The notes: a model not told the origin generated them from the sequence alone. Positions 18,838-30,381 are shown, counted from the stretch's first letter. The stretch: DNA of 64,000 bases from Prochlorococcus sp. AG-412-P08 (GCA_003214695.1 QCLI01000005.1:22546-86545); one strand, 5' to 3'. Program-made: numbers and translations.

Positions 18838-19286
18838 TTAACTAATGCGTTGGAATTAATACTAAGAGCCTTAGGGTTCTGCGCAGCATGAGGGTGTTCA
18901 GATCCCTTGTAAACTTTCAATTTGCGAAACAACTGCCTTCCAAGTGCATTATGAGGAAGCATTCCTTTAATAGCTTTTTCAACAATCCTTTCAGGTATTC
19001 GCTCTTGAAGAGCATTAAAAGTTTCAACTTTCATACCACCTGGACGGCCAGAATGTCTCCGGTAAAGCTTCTGAGTACCTTTTCGGCCAGTAACTTGAAT
19101 TTTCTCAGCATTAACAATAACAACGAAATCCCCTGTATCTAAATGTGGAGTGAAGTAAGGCTTGTTTTTACCTCGAAGAACAGCAGCCACATCTGTAGCC
19201 AGTCTTCCAAGTGTCTGGTTCTCAGCATCAACCAGATACCACTGGCGATTTATCGAGTCGATGGATGGATTAATAGTCTTGTTCAT
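18834..19286 (-). CDS. rplM: 50S ribosomal protein L13
   Basis: 150 residues, with L13 features [33 protein letters not shown] and [18 protein letters not shown]. First gene of the rplM-rpsI pair. A 12-bp palindrome sits 4 bp before its start codon and could affect initiation. Confidence 0.98.
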   Translation of the reverse strand: MNKTINPSIDSINRQWYLVDAENQTLGRLATDVAAVLRGKNKPYFTPHLDTGDFVVIVNAEKIQVTGRKGTQKLYRRHSGRPGGMKVETFNALQERIPERIVEKAIKGMLPHNALGRQLFRKLKVYKGSEHPHAAQNPKALSINSNALVK

Positions 19287-19290
19287 CTAT

Positions 19291-19302
19291 CCGGCATGCC
19301 GG
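19291..19302 (-). promoter_or_regulatory. 12-bp palindrome at the rplM start
   Basis: CCGGCATGCCGG is a perfect palindrome lying 4 bases upstream of the rplM ATG. In RNA it can pair with another copy or fold only with a tight loop. No purine-rich ribosome-binding site is visible in that interval. A role in L13 autoregulation is speculation. Confidence 0.35.
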
Positions 19303-19452
19303 TTTTTAGTAATAGCCCTGGATTTAACAGAGCAGGAAGTCGATGAGACTCAGACCAAAATCTGATCTATATCTCAAAGATCTATTTTACACTTTCATAG
19401 ATGATTTTTTAAAGAATTCAAGAAATTAATATTGCAAATGCATTAATCAGCA

Positions 19453-20313
19453 TTAAGAAGGTGGATCACTTGTCATCAAAGAAAAGCCAGGAAAGCTATC
19501 AAAAACGATATTATCTCTAAAAACAGGCTCTTTATAGCCTGCTCTAAGAAAGCAAAGACCTCTTGCAGGGGCGGCCTCTTTCACTTCTGATCTCAATTTA
19601 TCTTTCCATCTTTTTTCAAAATCTTTAATAGAAAGCTTCCCTTCTCCTACCAAAACTAGTTGCCCGACTAATAATCTAACCATTCCATATAAAAAACCAC
19701 TCGCTTGGATTTCAAAAACCAATAGATCGCCCTTCCTTGAAAGTCTCACCTCTTGAATTGTTGTAAAAGAATTATTCCTATTACTGCCACTTCTTTGAAA
19801 TGCCGAAAAATCAAAATACCCAATCAATCCCGATGCAGCCTCTAACATCAAGTTTTCATCAAGAGCATATTGATATCTATGCCAGCTCCAAGGCTCTAGA
19901 AAGAGATTTGGTGTACACCCATTATAAATTGTGTAACGGTATCTTCTAAATTGTGCTGAATAACAAGCATGCCAATCAAATTTTTGTTCTGAAGAGTCTC
20001 TAACTCTTATTGATGAGGGTAATCTTCCATTCAAAGCAGAAGGCCACCTATTAACTGGAACTTGTCCAACAGAATCAAAATGAGCAACTTGTCCTGCAGC
20101 ATGGACGCCTGAGTCAGTTCTGCCTGCTGCAACAAGTTTTATTGGATAAAAAGGCTCCAAAGAAAAAATGGTTTTTTCTATAGTCTCCTGAACACTCCCA
20201 GCTGTCTTCTGTCTTTGCCAACCACAAAAATCAGTTCCTTGATACTGTATAGATAAGGCAATTCTTTTAACTAAGGGTTTTTGAATTATTTCCTCTACTG
20301 GTCTAATTGCCAT
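19453..20313 (-). CDS. truA: tRNA pseudouridine synthase A
   Basis: Makes pseudouridine at positions 38-40 of tRNA anticodon arms. 286 residues. Catalytic aspartate in [18 protein letters not shown]; other TruA landmarks are [12 protein letters not shown] and [14 protein letters not shown]. The N-terminus ([17 protein letters not shown]) is somewhat extended. Lies 26 bp after rplQ in the usual rpoA-rplQ-truA-rplM order. Confidence 0.96.
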   Translation of the reverse strand: MAIRPVEEIIQKPLVKRIALSIQYQGTDFCGWQRQKTAGSVQETIEKTIFSLEPFYPIKLVAAGRTDSGVHAAGQVAHFDSVGQVPVNRWPSALNGRLPSSIRVRDSSEQKFDWHACYSAQFRRYRYTIYNGCTPNLFLEPWSWHRYQYALDENLMLEAASGLIGYFDFSAFQRSGSNRNNSFTTIQEVRLSRKGDLLVFEIQASGFLYGMVRLLVGQLVLVGEGKLSIKDFEKRWKDKLRSEVKEAAPARGLCFLRAGYKEPVFRDNIVFDSFPGFSLMTSDPPS

Positions 20314-20339
20314 TGCAACTAAACAGCATATCTAGCTGA

Positions 20340-20690
20340 TTAAACAAGTTCAATAATTGCCATCTGTGCATTATCTCCACGTCTAGGGACAGTCCTAACT
20401 ATTCGTGTATACCCTCCATTTCTCTCCCCGTAGCGTTCTTTAGCCTTCTCAAAAAGAGAATGGACCAATTTTTTATCATATATATATCCAATAGCTCGCC
20501 TTCGAGAAGCAAGGCTTCCTTCCTTTGCTAAACCAATCATCCTTTCGACTTCATCTCTAAGAGCTTTTGCTCTTGCTTTTGTAGTTGTGACTCTACCCTC
20601 GCGAATTAACTGAGTAGTTAAACCTCTCAATAAAGCTTTCCTTTGATCAGCTGGTTTACCAAGTTGAGGGACTCGAAGTTGGTGGCGCAT
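20340..20690 (-). CDS. rplQ: 50S ribosomal protein L17
   Basis: 116 residues, starting [20 protein letters not shown], with the L17 core [20 protein letters not shown] and C-terminal [19 protein letters not shown]. Follows rpoA by 33 bp. Confidence 0.98.
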   Translation of the reverse strand: MRHQLRVPQLGKPADQRKALLRGLTTQLIREGRVTTTKARAKALRDEVERMIGLAKEGSLASRRRAIGYIYDKKLVHSLFEKAKERYGERNGGYTRIVRTVPRRGDNAQMAIIELV

Positions 20691-20723
20691 GTTATTACTC
20701 CTGAAACTAGTGAAAAATTAAAG

Positions 20724-21662
20724 TCATGCAGATGTTCTGCTTTGAGGGATTGAAATGCCAATGCGCTCTAAAGCTTCAATAACTTCATCGGCTGATTTGG
20801 ATCCAAAGTTTTTAATCTCCAATAGATCCTCATAACTAAAGCCCATCAAATCAGACACTGAATTAACTTGAGCTCTCTTAAGGCAGTTATATGCTCTAAC
20901 TGAAAGATTCAACTCTTCTAGAGGAATCTGCGCTTCAGCCGCTGGCTCGGGCTCTGGAGGAATCTCCTCAACCATAGTAACTGTTGCCAAAGGCTGAAAA
21001 AGCTCTATCAATTGATTAGCAGCTTCTGAGACAGCATCATCAGGTGTTATTGAACCGTCAGTTAATATCTCCATACGCAATCTTTCACGAGTTGATCCAC
21101 CCTCAGAGACAGCTGTTTCATCGATAGTAAAGTTAACCTTTTTAACAGGCATAAAAACAGCATCTATCTGAAGAAGGTCAATAGCGCTGGTTTCTTCATT
21201 CCTTCTATCTACAGGTCTATACCCAATACCTCTTTCAACATGAAGCTCTAATTCAAGGTTATGACCTGCATTAACAGTTGCGATAGGACGATCAGCATCA
21301 ACAATTTGAACTTGAGAAGAAAATTGAAGATCACGAGCCGTCACTTCAGCAGGACCTGTTGCAACAAGGCGACCAATTTCCAGTTCTTGACTACGACTAT
21401 TCACTGTTAGCTCTTTGCAATTCAGCAAAATATCTAAAACATCTTCCCGAACTCCAGGCACAGTTGCATACTCATGATTAACTCCAGAGATGCGCACGGC
21501 TGTAACCGCACTACCCTCGAGCCCTCCCATGAGAACCCTTCGAAGAGAATTGCCTAATGTTGTTGCTTGGCCTCTTTCTAGAGGACCTATTAGGAATATT
21601 CCTGTTTGAGAACGATCATCAGCAACTTGATGTTCGATTCGATCAATCTGGTATTGCAACAC
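20724..21662 (-). CDS. rpoA: RNA polymerase alpha subunit
   Basis: 312 residues. The N-terminal dimerisation domain (about 1-225) carries [21 protein letters not shown] proline/glutamate-rich linker ([11 protein letters not shown]) leads to the C-terminal domain, which has the paired helix-hairpin-helix [22 protein letters not shown] and [13 protein letters not shown] and binds UP elements and activators. Placed between rpsK and rplQ as in other cyanobacteria. Confidence 0.98.
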   Translation of the reverse strand: MLQYQIDRIEHQVADDRSQTGIFLIGPLERGQATTLGNSLRRVLMGGLEGSAVTAVRISGVNHEYATVPGVREDVLDILLNCKELTVNSRSQELEIGRLVATGPAEVTARDLQFSSQVQIVDADRPIATVNAGHNLELELHVERGIGYRPVDRRNEETSAIDLLQIDAVFMPVKKVNFTIDETAVSEGGSTRERLRMEILTDGSITPDDAVSEAANQLIELFQPLATVTMVEEIPPEPEPAAEAQIPLEELNLSVRAYNCLKRAQVNSVSDLMGFSYEDLLEIKNFGSKSADEVIEALERIGISIPQSRTSA

Positions 21663-21713
21663 GGGCTAAATCAATAAGAAAGAGTTAAAGAAGATCACAC
21701 TAAGCGAAAAGGT

Positions 21714-22106
21714 TTAAACGCGCCTGCGTTTAGCCCTTCTACAACCATTATGTGGGAGAGGAGTCACATCTCTAATCAATGTGATTTCCAGACCAGCCAC
21801 TTGCAATGCACGAATGGCTGTTTCGCGTCCAGAACCTGGGCCTCTAACGAGAACCTCTATCTGACGCATACCTTGGTCAAGTGCACGCCTTGCTGCGGCC
21901 TCGGCCGCAGTTTGGGCTGCAAAGGGTGTTCCTTTTCTAGCTCCTTTAAAGCCGCTTGCACCAGCTGATGACCAAGAGATAACTTCTCCATTAGTATCAG
22001 TTATAGAGACAATTGTGTTATTAAAGGTGCTTTGAATGTGCACAACCCCATTAGGGACATTGCGCTTGGATTTCTTTGAACCTGTTTTCTTTGCTGGTGT
22101 GGCCAT
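21714..22106 (-). CDS. rpsK: 30S ribosomal protein S11
   Basis: 130 residues. S11 signature: [49 protein letters not shown] and the C-terminal [15 protein letters not shown]. Helps form the platform contacting mRNA. Between rpsM and rpoA. Confidence 0.98.
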
Positions 22107-22170
22107 TAGGCTGGGCCTTTTTTGTAGTAAATGGATTAAAGCCTTTAAGCAAGGCAGAGATGATTAAGTG

Positions 22171-22536
22171 TTATTTTTTCCTACCTGCAACGGTTTTACG
22201 TGAACCTCTTCTTGTACGTGCATTTGTTCTAGTTCGCTGACCTCTAACTGGAAGGCTCAGCCTATGACGGCGACCACGAACACACCCAATGTCCTGAAGA
22301 CGCTTAAGGGCCATACCTTCCTGCCGACGCAAATCACCCTCAAGAGTAAAGGATTCAGTTGCAGCCCTGAGTTTCTGAACGTCACTATCATTTAAATCCT
22401 TGACTCGAATATCAGGGTTAACCCCAGCTTCAGCAAGGATATTTTGAGATCGTGTTAATCCAATCCCATAGATATAGGTGAGGGCAATCTCCACCCGTTT
22501 TTCACGGGGGATATCAATGCCAGCGATTCTTGCCAC
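22171..22536 (-). CDS. rpsM: 30S ribosomal protein S13
   Basis: 121 residues, with [25 protein letters not shown] N-terminus, [12 protein letters not shown] and C-terminal [11 protein letters not shown] that contacts P-site tRNA. A 121-bp gap separates it from rpmJ; it contains a small stem CCACTC-ATA-GAGTGG without a T-run. Confidence 0.98.
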   Translation of the reverse strand: MARIAGIDIPREKRVEIALTYIYGIGLTRSQNILAEAGVNPDIRVKDLNDSDVQKLRAATESFTLEGDLRRQEGMALKRLQDIGCVRGRRHRLSLPVRGQRTRTNARTRRGSRKTVAGRKK

Positions 22537-22657
22537 TTAAACTTTCAATAAAAGGGTAAGTAAAGTCCACTCATAGAGTGGGATGTTAATCAAATTAAAG
22601 ATGAAAACTGGCATAGCAGTCTTGAGTCTTTAAGGTTGATCAGCACCAAGATGGTAT

Positions 22658-22774
22658 TCAGCCTTGGCGCTGCTTGTGCTTCTGAGTAGCGGTACAAATG
22701 ACCATTACCCTGCCATGGCGACGAATCACCCGACATTTTTCACACATCTTTTTGACTGAGGCTCGCACCTTCAT
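22658..22774 (-). CDS. rpmJ: 50S ribosomal protein L36
   Basis: 38 residues ([14 protein letters not shown], then [18 protein letters not shown]). Zinc ligands C11, C14, C27 and H33 are all present, the zinc-binding form. Too short for ordinary reading-frame cutoffs. Sits between adk and rpsM, the standard position. Confidence 0.96.
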
Positions 22775-22811
22775 AGGGTGTGGGTCTCCTTATTTGCAAA
22801 CTCCAACTGTA

Positions 22812-23369
22812 CTACACTGTTTCAATTAATGCTGCTTTGATCTGATTATTAACATCTTCAACATTCCCAGAACCGTTAACAGACTTAAGTATCCCTAATT
22901 TTTTATAGTGGTTTACCAACGGAGAAGTTATATCTCTATATATCTTAAGTCGATTTCTAATGACAACTTCCGTGTCATCTTTCCTACCCCTAGCAAGCAT
23001 CCTTTGAATCAAAATATCATCATCAATCTCTAGAAGCAAAACAGCAAGAATAGGTTGATCCAATTTTTCTAATAAGTCTTGCAATAAGCCTGCTTGAGAT
23101 AGATTTCTAGGAAAGCCATCTAATAGCCAGCCTGTTTTATTCAAAGAAAGTCTTTTCTCAACAATAGATAAAACAATTTCATCACTAACCAATTCACCTT
23201 TATTCATTATTGATTCAGCTTCTTTGCCCAAATCCGAATGTGCACTTACTTCTTCACGCAATAAATCACCTGTAGATAAATGCAATAGAGATTGTTCCTT
23301 GCAAATGAGGTTTGCCTGAGTACCTTTCCCAGCGCCAGGGGGACCCAAGAATAATAAACGATTCTTCAT
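22812..23369 (-). CDS. adk: Adenylate kinase
   Basis: Interconverts ATP, AMP and ADP. 185 residues, the short-lid form. P-loop is GPPGAGKGTQ near the N-terminus; AMP-binding and LID residues are in LLDGFPRNLSQA and LARGRKDDTEVVIRNRL. Lies 32 bp after secY, as in many bacterial secY-adk operons. Confidence 0.97.
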   Translation of the reverse strand: MKNRLLFLGPPGAGKGTQANLICKEQSLLHLSTGDLLREEVSAHSDLGKEAESIMNKGELVSDEIVLSIVEKRLSLNKTGWLLDGFPRNLSQAGLLQDLLEKLDQPILAVLLLEIDDDILIQRMLARGRKDDTEVVIRNRLKIYRDITSPLVNHYKKLGILKSVNGSGNVEDVNNQIKAALIETV

Positions 23370-23401
23370 GAGATTTGGGGATCAAAATTTTCTACTGGTT
23401 T

Positions 23402-24736
23402 TCACTGTCTAACAAGTCCTTCATACCTCTGTGAAATCACATAAGTCTGCACTTGTTTTGCAGTGTCAATTGCAACACCCACAAGAATAAGCAGAGAAGT
23501 TGCGCCTAAACCCTGAAAAGTTTGCACATTGGTAGCTCTCTCAACAGCTGCAGGCACTATGGCAACAGATCCTAAAAACAAACCTCCAAGTAGTGTCAGT
23601 CTATTTTGCACCCCAGAGAGATATTTGGAGGTAGCACTCCCAGGACGAACTCCGGGTATGGCAACTCCACCTCTTTTTAAATTTGCTGAAATGTCCACTG
23701 GGTTAATTGTTAATGATGCATAAAAATATGAAAAGCCAACTATTAATGCAAAGAAGGTAATTGCATAAGGCCAAGGATTGGCTGCACCAGGATTTAAAGC
23801 ACCAGATGCTTTTAATAAGAAAGGTCCAACTATTGTGTCTTTTGCAAAATTCGCAATTGTTATAGGAAGGAAGATTAGAGCAGATGCAAAAATAATAGGC
23901 ATTACCCCACCTGCATTAAGCTTCAAAGGTAAATAACTTTGCCGAGTAGGCAATATAGCTGTTCCACCTATTTGTCTTTTAGCACTAACAATTGGCAATT
24001 TTCTAGCACCTTCTTGAACAAAAATTATTCCCACAATGGTTATCAAGAAAACAATTAGAAGGACAATAATTCCAAAAACATCGCTTCTATCTCCAGTCTG
24101 GGCCTTTTCAATGGTGGAGCTTAATGCTTTAGGAAGAGTCGCAACAATATTCAAGAAAATAACTAGTGAAGCACCTTGGCCAATACCTTTTTCAGTAATA
24201 ATTTCACTCAGCCACATGACAATAATTGACCCAGTAACCAATGCAATAGATGTTTGCATCAGGAACTGAGCATCAGTCCCCATTGTGTTATCTGCATATG
24301 GCAGAAGGATGGTTGCAAATACTAAACTTTGCATAAAGCCCCATCCAAGAGCCACGTAACGCGTGATCTGAGCAATTTTCCTTCGTCCCGCTTCACCTTC
24401 ATTCTTTTGCAAGTCTTCTAACTGAGGCAAAGCAGCCGTTAATAGCTGAATAATTATCGATGCATTAATAAAAGGAAGTATCCCAAGTGCAAAAATCCCA
24501 AGAGTTGAGATTCCACCCCCAGTAAAAATGTCTAAGAATCCTATTAGCTGACCACCTTGTTCAATAAATGTCTGAAATTTCTCCGCATCAATGCCTGGGA
24601 CAGGAATATATATACCTAACCTGACAAATAACAGCATCCCTAAAGTTACTAAAACCCTTCCTCTTAGTTCTTTGTTGAGGAACAACTGGGTTATTACTTC
24701 TGATGCACTTGGGTTTCGGCCTCGGGTAACAAGCAT
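23402..24736 (-). CDS. secY: Protein translocase subunit SecY
   Basis: Channel subunit of the SecYEG translocon serving both plasma and thylakoid membranes. 444 residues and ten expected membrane helices. Landmarks are GIYIPVPGID, the plug-region FLDIFTGGGISTLGIFALGI, and cytosolic loop GVAIPGVRPGSATSKYL; C-terminal IDTAKQVQTYVISQRYEGLV. Between rplO and adk. Confidence 0.98.
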   Translation of the reverse strand: MLVTRGRNPSASEVITQLFLNKELRGRVLVTLGMLLFVRLGIYIPVPGIDAEKFQTFIEQGGQLIGFLDIFTGGGISTLGIFALGILPFINASIIIQLLTAALPQLEDLQKNEGEAGRRKIAQITRYVALGWGFMQSLVFATILLPYADNTMGTDAQFLMQTSIALVTGSIIVMWLSEIITEKGIGQGASLVIFLNIVATLPKALSSTIEKAQTGDRSDVFGIIVLLIVFLITIVGIIFVQEGARKLPIVSAKRQIGGTAILPTRQSYLPLKLNAGGVMPIIFASALIFLPITIANFAKDTIVGPFLLKASGALNPGAANPWPYAITFFALIVGFSYFYASLTINPVDISANLKRGGVAIPGVRPGSATSKYLSGVQNRLTLLGGLFLGSVAIVPAAVERATNVQTFQGLGATSLLILVGVAIDTAKQVQTYVISQRYEGLVRQ

Positions 24737-24803
24737 GAACTAAAATGAAGAATTTCAAGCAAATAGGTGAGCTTTATTAAAGGGACTGAAGAGGTGGTTA
24801 AAT

Positions 24804-25256
24804 TCAATCAAAGACCTCACAGGTTCCACCTGCCGCTTCTATTTTACTTTTAGCAGATGCGGTAAATAGCGCAGCCTGGACAGTCAATTTAATTTTCAAA
24901 TTGCCATTGCCAAGCACTTTTAAAGGATACTTAGGAGTAGTAACAATTCCTGCTTTGACAAGAGAGTCTAAGTTAACAGTTGTTCCTTCCTTGACATCAT
25001 TTAGCGATGAAATATTGATTATGGTGAAAGATTTCTGGTTAATCAAGGGAAAATGTTTCAACTTAGGTACCCGTCTATATAAGGGCATTTGTCCTCCTTC
25101 AAAACCAGGTCTAGTTGGTCTACCAGAACGTGATTTCTGACCTCTCATACCAAAGCCGCAGCTAGCGCCCTGACCTGCAGCAATACCACGTCCTTTACGA
25201 AGCTTCTTTTTCCTAGAGCCGGTATTTGATTTTAAAGAATGAAGTCTAATAGTCAT
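24804..25256 (-). CDS. rplO: 50S ribosomal protein L15
   Basis: 150 residues from the ATG at 25256 ([17 protein letters not shown]). A further in-frame start at 25292 would overlap rpsE and add 12 residues absent from the family, so it was not used. Core features: [24 protein letters not shown] glycine-rich region (here [11 protein letters not shown]) and [19 protein letters not shown]. Follows rpsE by 7 bp. Cyanobacteria lack L30, so rplO directly follows rpsE. Confidence 0.97.
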   Translation of the reverse strand: MTIRLHSLKSNTGSRKKKLRKGRGIAAGQGASCGFGMRGQKSRSGRPTRPGFEGGQMPLYRRVPKLKHFPLINQKSFTIINISSLNDVKEGTTVNLDSLVKAGIVTTPKYPLKVLGNGNLKIKLTVQAALFTASAKSKIEAAGGTCEVFD

Positions 25257-25263
25257 GGTAATT

Positions 25264-25884
25264 TCAAGAGTAAATCTGCTCGAGGGAAACACCTCGTTCT
25301 TTAGCAGTGGCCTTATGAGTTCTTAATAGAGACAAAGCTACCATTGCAGCACGTGCATTATTTAAAGGTGTTTTACTCCCAAGCCTTTTTGCTAAAACAT
25401 TTTTAATCCCTGCAAGTTCTAAAACAGTACGAATAGATCCTCCAGCAATTACACCTGTACCAGGAGCTGCAGGGCGAATTAGAACACTTGCTGCTCCATC
25501 TCTTCCATTTGAAAGAGTAGGAATTGAACTATTAGGAGTCAAGGGGACTTTTACTAGGTTCTTCTTTCCATCAGCAACACCTTTACGAACTGCACCAATC
25601 ACATCTCCTGCTTTACCAACTCCAACTCCAACTTGGCCTTTCTCATTGCCAACAACAACTATTGCACGAAAACTCATTTTCTTTCCTCCCTTAACTGTTT
25701 TTGAGACTCTTCTAATCTGTATCACTCTTTCTTGCCACTCAGAATCCCTATCCTGATTTCTTCTATCAGAACGCCTCCCACGACGATCACCTCCACGGTT
25801 ATTCCCTCGACGTTGTTCTTGCTTGCCCTCGGAAGCCGCAGGAGCTGGAGATGATGAATTCTCTTTTGATTTGGTGGCTGTCAT
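25264..25884 (-). CDS. rpsE: 30S ribosomal protein S5
   Basis: 206 residues. The S5 core begins near residue 50 ([52 protein letters not shown]). The first 45 residues are a low-complexity extension rich in Arg, Gly and Asp ([18 protein letters not shown]), known in marine picocyanobacteria. Confidence 0.97.
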   Translation of the reverse strand: MTATKSKENSSSPAPAASEGKQEQRRGNNRGGDRRGRRSDRRNQDRDSEWQERVIQIRRVSKTVKGGKKMSFRAIVVVGNEKGQVGVGVGKAGDVIGAVRKGVADGKKNLVKVPLTPNSSIPTLSNGRDGAASVLIRPAAPGTGVIAGGSIRTVLELAGIKNVLAKRLGSKTPLNNARAAMVALSLLRTHKATAKERGVSLEQIYS

Positions 25885-25897
25885 TTTAAAACAATAA

Positions 25898-26266
25898 TCA
25901 GAATGTAAGGCCTGCTTTACGGGCTGCCTCAGCTAGAGCCTTCACTCTGCCGTGATAAAGGCTTCCACCTCTATCAAATACAACTTGGTTAATGCCCTTT
26001 TCAAGAGCACGTTTTGCAAGAAGTTCACCTACAGCCGAAGAAGCTGCACAGGTGCTGGCATTAACTTTACTATTTGAGAGAACCTCCTTTTCAACTGTTG
26101 ATGCTGAACAAAGAGTGTTTTGAGCAATATCATCAATAACTTGGGCATAAATATGGTTGTTTGAGCGAAATACTGCTAAGCGAGGTCTTTGATCGGTACC
26201 GCTCAAATAACGGCGAAGACGTTTGTGACGCTTCTGGGTTTTTTGTTTACGTGAGAGAGTTGCCAT
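25898..26266 (-). CDS. rplR: 50S ribosomal protein L18
   Basis: 122 residues. L18 5S-RNA-binding features: [17 protein letters not shown] and [23 protein letters not shown]. Between rplF and rpsE. Confidence 0.98.
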   Translation of the reverse strand: MATLSRKQKTQKRHKRLRRYLSGTDQRPRLAVFRSNNHIYAQVIDDIAQNTLCSASTVEKEVLSNSKVNASTCAASSAVGELLAKRALEKGINQVVFDRGGSLYHGRVKALAEAARKAGLTF

Positions 26267-26296
26267 GATTAAAAAAATAAGTAAATGAAAAAGTTT

Positions 26297-26836
26297 TTAT
26301 TTCTTACCAGACTTACCTGCTTTTCTAACAATATGCTCACCAGTATATTTTATTCCTTTTCCTTTATAAGGTTCAGGTGGTCGTATAGCCCTGATTTTTG
26401 CGGCCTCATTACCGACAAGCTCCTTATCGATTCCAGAAATAAATACATTCGTATTGCTCTCAACTTTAAAAGTAATCCCTTCAGGAGGAACAACCTCCAC
26501 CGGATGACTATAGCCAGCGCTAACTACAAGTTTCTTGCCTTTAACCTGAGCTCTAGAACCTACTCCTACTATTTCCAATTGTTTTGAATAACCATTGCTA
26601 ACTCCCTCAATCATGTTTGCGACTAATGTTCTAGACAAACCATGTCGCTCCCTGCATCTTCTCTTATCGCTATCTGCAGAAACTGTGATCAATCCATCAG
26701 AATGAGAAAGACTTACTCCTTCAGGGAGAGTCCTACTAAGCTCACCTTTAGGACCCTTTACAGTAATAGATAGTCCATCAAGGGTGATATCCACCTTCTC
26801 CGGAACTGTTATAGGTTTTTTGCCAATACGGGACAT
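26297..26836 (-). CDS. rplF: 50S ribosomal protein L6
   Basis: 179 residues, starting [17 protein letters not shown]. Two repeated L6 folds; the C-terminal signature [13 protein letters not shown] is present. Between rpsH and rplR. Confidence 0.98.
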   Translation of the reverse strand: MSRIGKKPITVPEKVDITLDGLSITVKGPKGELSRTLPEGVSLSHSDGLITVSADSDKRRCRERHGLSRTLVANMIEGVSNGYSKQLEIVGVGSRAQVKGKKLVVSAGYSHPVEVVPPEGITFKVESNTNVFISGIDKELVGNEAAKIRAIRPPEPYKGKGIKYTGEHIVRKAGKSGKK

Positions 26837-26851
26837 AATAAAAGCTCCTAA

Positions 26852-27253
26852 TTAATATACGTAACAGAGAACTTCACCGCCAATGCCCTGTTTTCGGGCA
26901 TCACGGTCACTCATAACACCTTTAGATGTTGAAATAATCGCTACTCCAAGGCCGCCTAGAACCTTTGGAAGGCCGCGATTATTTTTGTAAATTCTCAATC
27001 CTGGCTTACTAACTCGTTTCATGGAACGAATTGTTGGATGGCGGTGTTTACCGCTGTATTTCAATTCTAGAATCAGTTGAATGTGGACGCCTTCTCCCTC
27101 CTCACTAATGTGAGAAATAAAGCCCTCATTTTGAAGGACCTTCGCAATACTTCTTGACATCCTAGAAGCAGGAACACGAGTCTTCTCATGTCGCTTTTCA
27201 CTCGCATTTCTAATTCGAGTGAGCATGTCTGAAATTGGATCGTGATTAGCCAT
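26852..27253 (-). CDS. rpsH: 30S ribosomal protein S8
   Basis: 133 residues from the ATG at 27253 ([22 protein letters not shown]). A longer in-frame form from 27334 would run into rplE with residues unlike S8, so it was rejected. C-terminal signature is [26 protein letters not shown]. Four bp after rplE. Confidence 0.97.
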   Translation of the reverse strand: MANHDPISDMLTRIRNASEKRHEKTRVPASRMSRSIAKVLQNEGFISHISEEGEGVHIQLILELKYSGKHRHPTIRSMKRVSKPGLRIYKNNRGLPKVLGGLGVAIISTSKGVMSDRDARKQGIGGEVLCYVY

Positions 27254-27257
27254 AGTT

Positions 27258-27797
27258 TCAGTTACTCCGGAAAGGCATTCCCATCTCCTTAAGAAGAGCT
27301 CGGCCCTCCTCATCGGTTCTGGCACTGGTGACAATCGTTATATCCATTCCTCGTATAGCGTCAACTTTGTCAAATGAAATTTCAGGAAATATAAGCTGTT
27401 CTTTAACCCCTACCGTGAAATTACCGCGACCGTCAAAGCTCTTAGGACTAACTCCACGAAAATCCCTGATTCTTGGCAAAGCAAGATTGATTAATCTTTC
27501 CAGAAAAGCGTACATTCTTTCTCCGCGCAGGGTTACCGCACAACCAATTGGCATCCCCTCTCGGATCTTGAATCCAGCAATTGCCTTTTTAGCTCTTGTC
27601 ACAAGAGCTTTCTGACCTGTAATTGTTGACACTTCTGAGAGAGAAGCTTCTAATGCTTTGGAATTTTGAGCAGCTTCTCCTAGACCCCTGTTAACATTGA
27701 TCTTTAGGACCTTAGGGACTTGATGAATATTAGAAAATCCTAAATCTTTCAATAATTTAGGTCTAATAGTCTCTCGATAACGATTTTTGAGTGACAT
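27258..27797 (-). CDS. rplE: 50S ribosomal protein L5
   Basis: 179 residues. 5S rRNA-contacting protein with [46 protein letters not shown] and the C-terminal [19 protein letters not shown]. Upstream gap of 89 bp to rplX holds no gene. Confidence 0.98.
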   Translation of the reverse strand: MSLKNRYRETIRPKLLKDLGFSNIHQVPKVLKINVNRGLGEAAQNSKALEASLSEVSTITGQKALVTRAKKAIAGFKIREGMPIGCAVTLRGERMYAFLERLINLALPRIRDFRGVSPKSFDGRGNFTVGVKEQLIFPEISFDKVDAIRGMDITIVTSARTDEEGRALLKEMGMPFRSN

Positions 27798-27886
27798 GGT
27801 TGATTTAGAGGTGAATTCTGGTCTTTGTCAGAATTGAAATAGGAAAAAAGAAAAAATGATGAAGCAGAGAAAAAGGAATTAATGAA

Positions 27887-28243
27887 TTAATCAATTAATT
27901 CACCAGTTTTCTTAAGCCGTCGTTTTTTAGAACCATCCTTATCAATAAATACCTCAATGCGACTTGCAACCTTTTTCTTAGTTGAATAAAACATCACATT
28001 AGATGCATGCAAAGAAGCCTCTTCAGTAACAATTCGACCTGATTCACCTTCTTGAGAAGGTTTCATATGGCGTGTACGAAGATTGACACCTTGAACAACT
28101 ACGCGATTTTCAATTGGCATGGTCTTCAAAACTTCCCCTGTTTTACCTTTCTCTTTCCCATTGATGACTTGAACCGTATCACCTTTACGAATTCGCATCT
28201 TGATTGGCAAAGAAGGTTTCTTAGTCTGCTTAGCGTCTAACAC
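27887..28243 (-). CDS. rplX: 50S ribosomal protein L24
   Basis: 118 residues with KOW motif ([21 protein letters not shown]) and [15 protein letters not shown]. Starts directly after the rplN stop codon, suggesting translational coupling. Confidence 0.97.
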   Translation of the reverse strand: MLDAKQTKKPSLPIKMRIRKGDTVQVINGKEKGKTGEVLKTMPIENRVVVQGVNLRTRHMKPSQEGESGRIVTEEASLHASNVMFYSTKKKVASRIEVFIDKDGSKKRRLKKTGELID

Positions 28244-28609
28244 TTAAATCACCTCCGGGGCTAAAGATACAATTTTAGTGAAATTTCGTTCACGCAGTTC
28301 GCGAGCAACAGGTCCAAAAACCCTTGTTCCTCTTGGATTTTTATCTTCATTTATCAAAACAGCTGCATTATCATCGAATCGAATTGAATTACCTGTATCC
28401 CTCCTCAAAGTTGCTTTTGTTCTAACTACTACTGCCTTTACAACATCTGATTTTTTCACTCCCATATTTGGGACAGCATCCTTAACTGCAGCAACGATTA
28501 CATCACCTACATGAGCATATCTACGATTAGAACCTAGGACACGAATGCATTGCAGACGTTTTGCGCCACTATTGTCTGCAACAGTTAGGAAAGTCTCTTG
28601 CTGAATCAT
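28244..28609 (-). CDS. rplN: 50S ribosomal protein L14
   Basis: 121 residues, [20 protein letters not shown] and C-terminal [20 protein letters not shown], the L14 signature. Overlaps the rpsQ end by 4 bp. Confidence 0.98.
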   Translation of the reverse strand: MIQQETFLTVADNSGAKRLQCIRVLGSNRRYAHVGDVIVAAVKDAVPNMGVKKSDVVKAVVVRTKATLRRDTGNSIRFDDNAAVLINEDKNPRGTRVFGPVARELRERNFTKIVSLAPEVI

Positions 28610-28875
28610 TTGCCAACCTCCTGCTTCTCTTGATTAGTTGTTCTCAAAACTTCTGCAACCGACCATCTTTTTGTTGCGCTCAAAGGCCTTGTTTCAGTGA
28701 TACGGACCCTGTCTCCCACTTTGCAATTGTTTGCCTCATCGTGAGCCTTGTATCGAGTTGTTCTACTAACTGTCTTCTGATAGATAGAATGTGGGAAACG
28801 GTTCTCAACCGCTACTACCACTGTCTTATCCATCTTGTCACTAACAACAGTGCCTAACCTTTCCTTGAGAGCCAT
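28606..28875 (-). CDS. rpsQ: 30S ribosomal protein S17
   Basis: 89 residues with [19 protein letters not shown] and [19 protein letters not shown]. Overlaps rplN by 4 bp and follows rpmC by 20 bp. Confidence 0.98.
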   Translation of the reverse strand: MALKERLGTVVSDKMDKTVVVAVENRFPHSIYQKTVSRTTRYKAHDEANNCKVGDRVRITETRPLSATKRWSVAEVLRTTNQEKQEVGK

Positions 28876-28895
28876 GATTTTAAAAATTTTCGATT

Positions 28896-29102
28896 TTAAG
28901 TTTTTGAGCGACTACGCTCGCCCTGAGCAGTTAAAAGCTGTGCAAGCTGAACACGAGCACTCTTGAAACGATGGGTTTCACTTAGCTGCCTAGTTGCTAA
29001 TTGAAAGCGAAGATCAAATAATTCACGACGGGTAAGATCGATCTTTTCTTTAATCTCGATGTCAGACAATTTGCCAACATCTAACTTTTCTAATTCAGCC
29101 AT
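28896..29102 (-). CDS. rpmC: 50S ribosomal protein L29
   Basis: 68 residues, two-helix L29 fold with [21 protein letters not shown]. It sits at the tunnel exit. Three bp after rplP. Confidence 0.96.
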   Translation of the reverse strand: MAELEKLDVGKLSDIEIKEKIDLTRRELFDLRFQLATRQLSETHRFKSARVQLAQLLTAQGERSRSKT

Positions 29103-29105
29103 AAT

Positions 29106-29636
29106 TTAAGACTCCGAAGTAGTGACAGATGCAGTCTCAGCCTGATGAGCTGATGCAGCCTCATCCAAAGAATTGGCTGATGATTTTGGAGGAGCCTTAC
29201 CAACTTGAGTCGGCTTTTGACCTTCCTCTAATCCAATAAACTTTGTTCTTATTGGGAGTTTATACTGAGCCAAGCGCATTGCTTCCTTAGCAATTTCCTC
29301 AGTAATATCTTCGCCACCCATCTCAAAAAGTACTCGGCCTGGTTTAACAACAGCAACCCAAAACTCCGGGTTACCTTTACCTGAACCCATTCGAGTCTCA
29401 GCAGGTCTCATTGTAACTGGCTTGTCAGGGAAAATACGAATCCAGATCTGGCCGCCACGCTTAACGTATCGAGTCATAGCCCTTCGGCTTGCTTCAATCT
29501 GTCTTGACGTAATCCATCCACATTCTTGAGCCTGTAGAGCAAACTCACCAAAAGCAATTTTATTGCCTTTAGTTGCAACACCTCTCATGCGGCCGCGTTG
29601 CTGCTTACGAAATTTAGTTCGTTTTGGACTAAGCAT
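29106..29636 (-). CDS. rplP: 50S ribosomal protein L16
   Basis: 176 residues. Core L16 ([58 protein letters not shown]) fills about the first 140 residues. A C-terminal Ser/Ala/Glu-rich tail of about 35 residues goes beyond the usual family length. Confidence 0.98.
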   Translation of the reverse strand: MLSPKRTKFRKQQRGRMRGVATKGNKIAFGEFALQAQECGWITSRQIEASRRAMTRYVKRGGQIWIRIFPDKPVTMRPAETRMGSGKGNPEFWVAVVKPGRVLFEMGGEDITEEIAKEAMRLAQYKLPIRTKFIGLEEGQKPTQVGKAPPKSSANSLDEAASAHQAETASVTTSES

Positions 29637-29649
29637 GATTTATACCTCC

Positions 29650-30381
29650 TTATTTGCTTTCATTGGATCTGTCCTCAAATTGTTGAGGCCTACGATTACC
29701 TTTTCGTCGAGGGCTAGCCCCAATAGGTAACGGTTGATCTTCTTTGGATAAGACTTCGCCTTTAAAAACCCATACCTTAATTCCCAAAACTCCATAAGTA
29801 GTATTGGCAGTTTTATTTGCATAATCAATTTCTGCTCTCAAAGTATGTAGTGGCACTCGTCCCTCTCTGGTCCATTCAGAACGAGCAATCTCTGCTCCAT
29901 TTAAACGACCTCCTACTTGGATTTTCAAACCAAGAACCCCTGCTCTTTGAGCTCTCTGCACAGCCATACGTATTGTTCTACGAAAGGCAACTCTTTTTTC
30001 AAGCTGCTGAGCAATATATTCGGCTAGAAGATGAGCATCTGCATCAACTCTTTCAATTTCAACTACGTTGATGCGAACCTGTCTGCTTCGATCCCCAATT
30101 GTTTTTTGAATACCCGACCTCAGTTCTTCTATGCCACTACCTTGACGACCAACTATAACTCCGGGTCGAGCAGTTTTAAGTTCTACCTCTAGTTGATCAG
30201 CTTTACGAGCTATCAAAACATCACTGATTCCCGCAGCTAAATACTTCTTTTGAATAAACACCCTAATCTTGTCATCTTCCTGCAGAAGCAAAGGATAGGT
30301 TTTGCTCGATGCATACCAACGAGAACGATGCTCTTGAGTAATTCCAAGCCGTAAACCATTTGGATGAATTTTATGTCCCAT
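29650..30381 (-). CDS. rpsC: 30S ribosomal protein S3
   Basis: 243 residues. KH domain includes [15 protein letters not shown]; the C-terminal region has [26 protein letters not shown]. The tail ([19 protein letters not shown]) is a basic extension. Shares one base with the rplV stop region. Confidence 0.98.
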   Translation of the reverse strand: MGHKIHPNGLRLGITQEHRSRWYASSKTYPLLLQEDDKIRVFIQKKYLAAGISDVLIARKADQLEVELKTARPGVIVGRQGSGIEELRSGIQKTIGDRSRQVRINVVEIERVDADAHLLAEYIAQQLEKRVAFRRTIRMAVQRAQRAGVLGLKIQVGGRLNGAEIARSEWTREGRVPLHTLRAEIDYANKTANTTYGVLGIKVWVFKGEVLSKEDQPLPIGASPRRKGNRRPQQFEDRSNESK

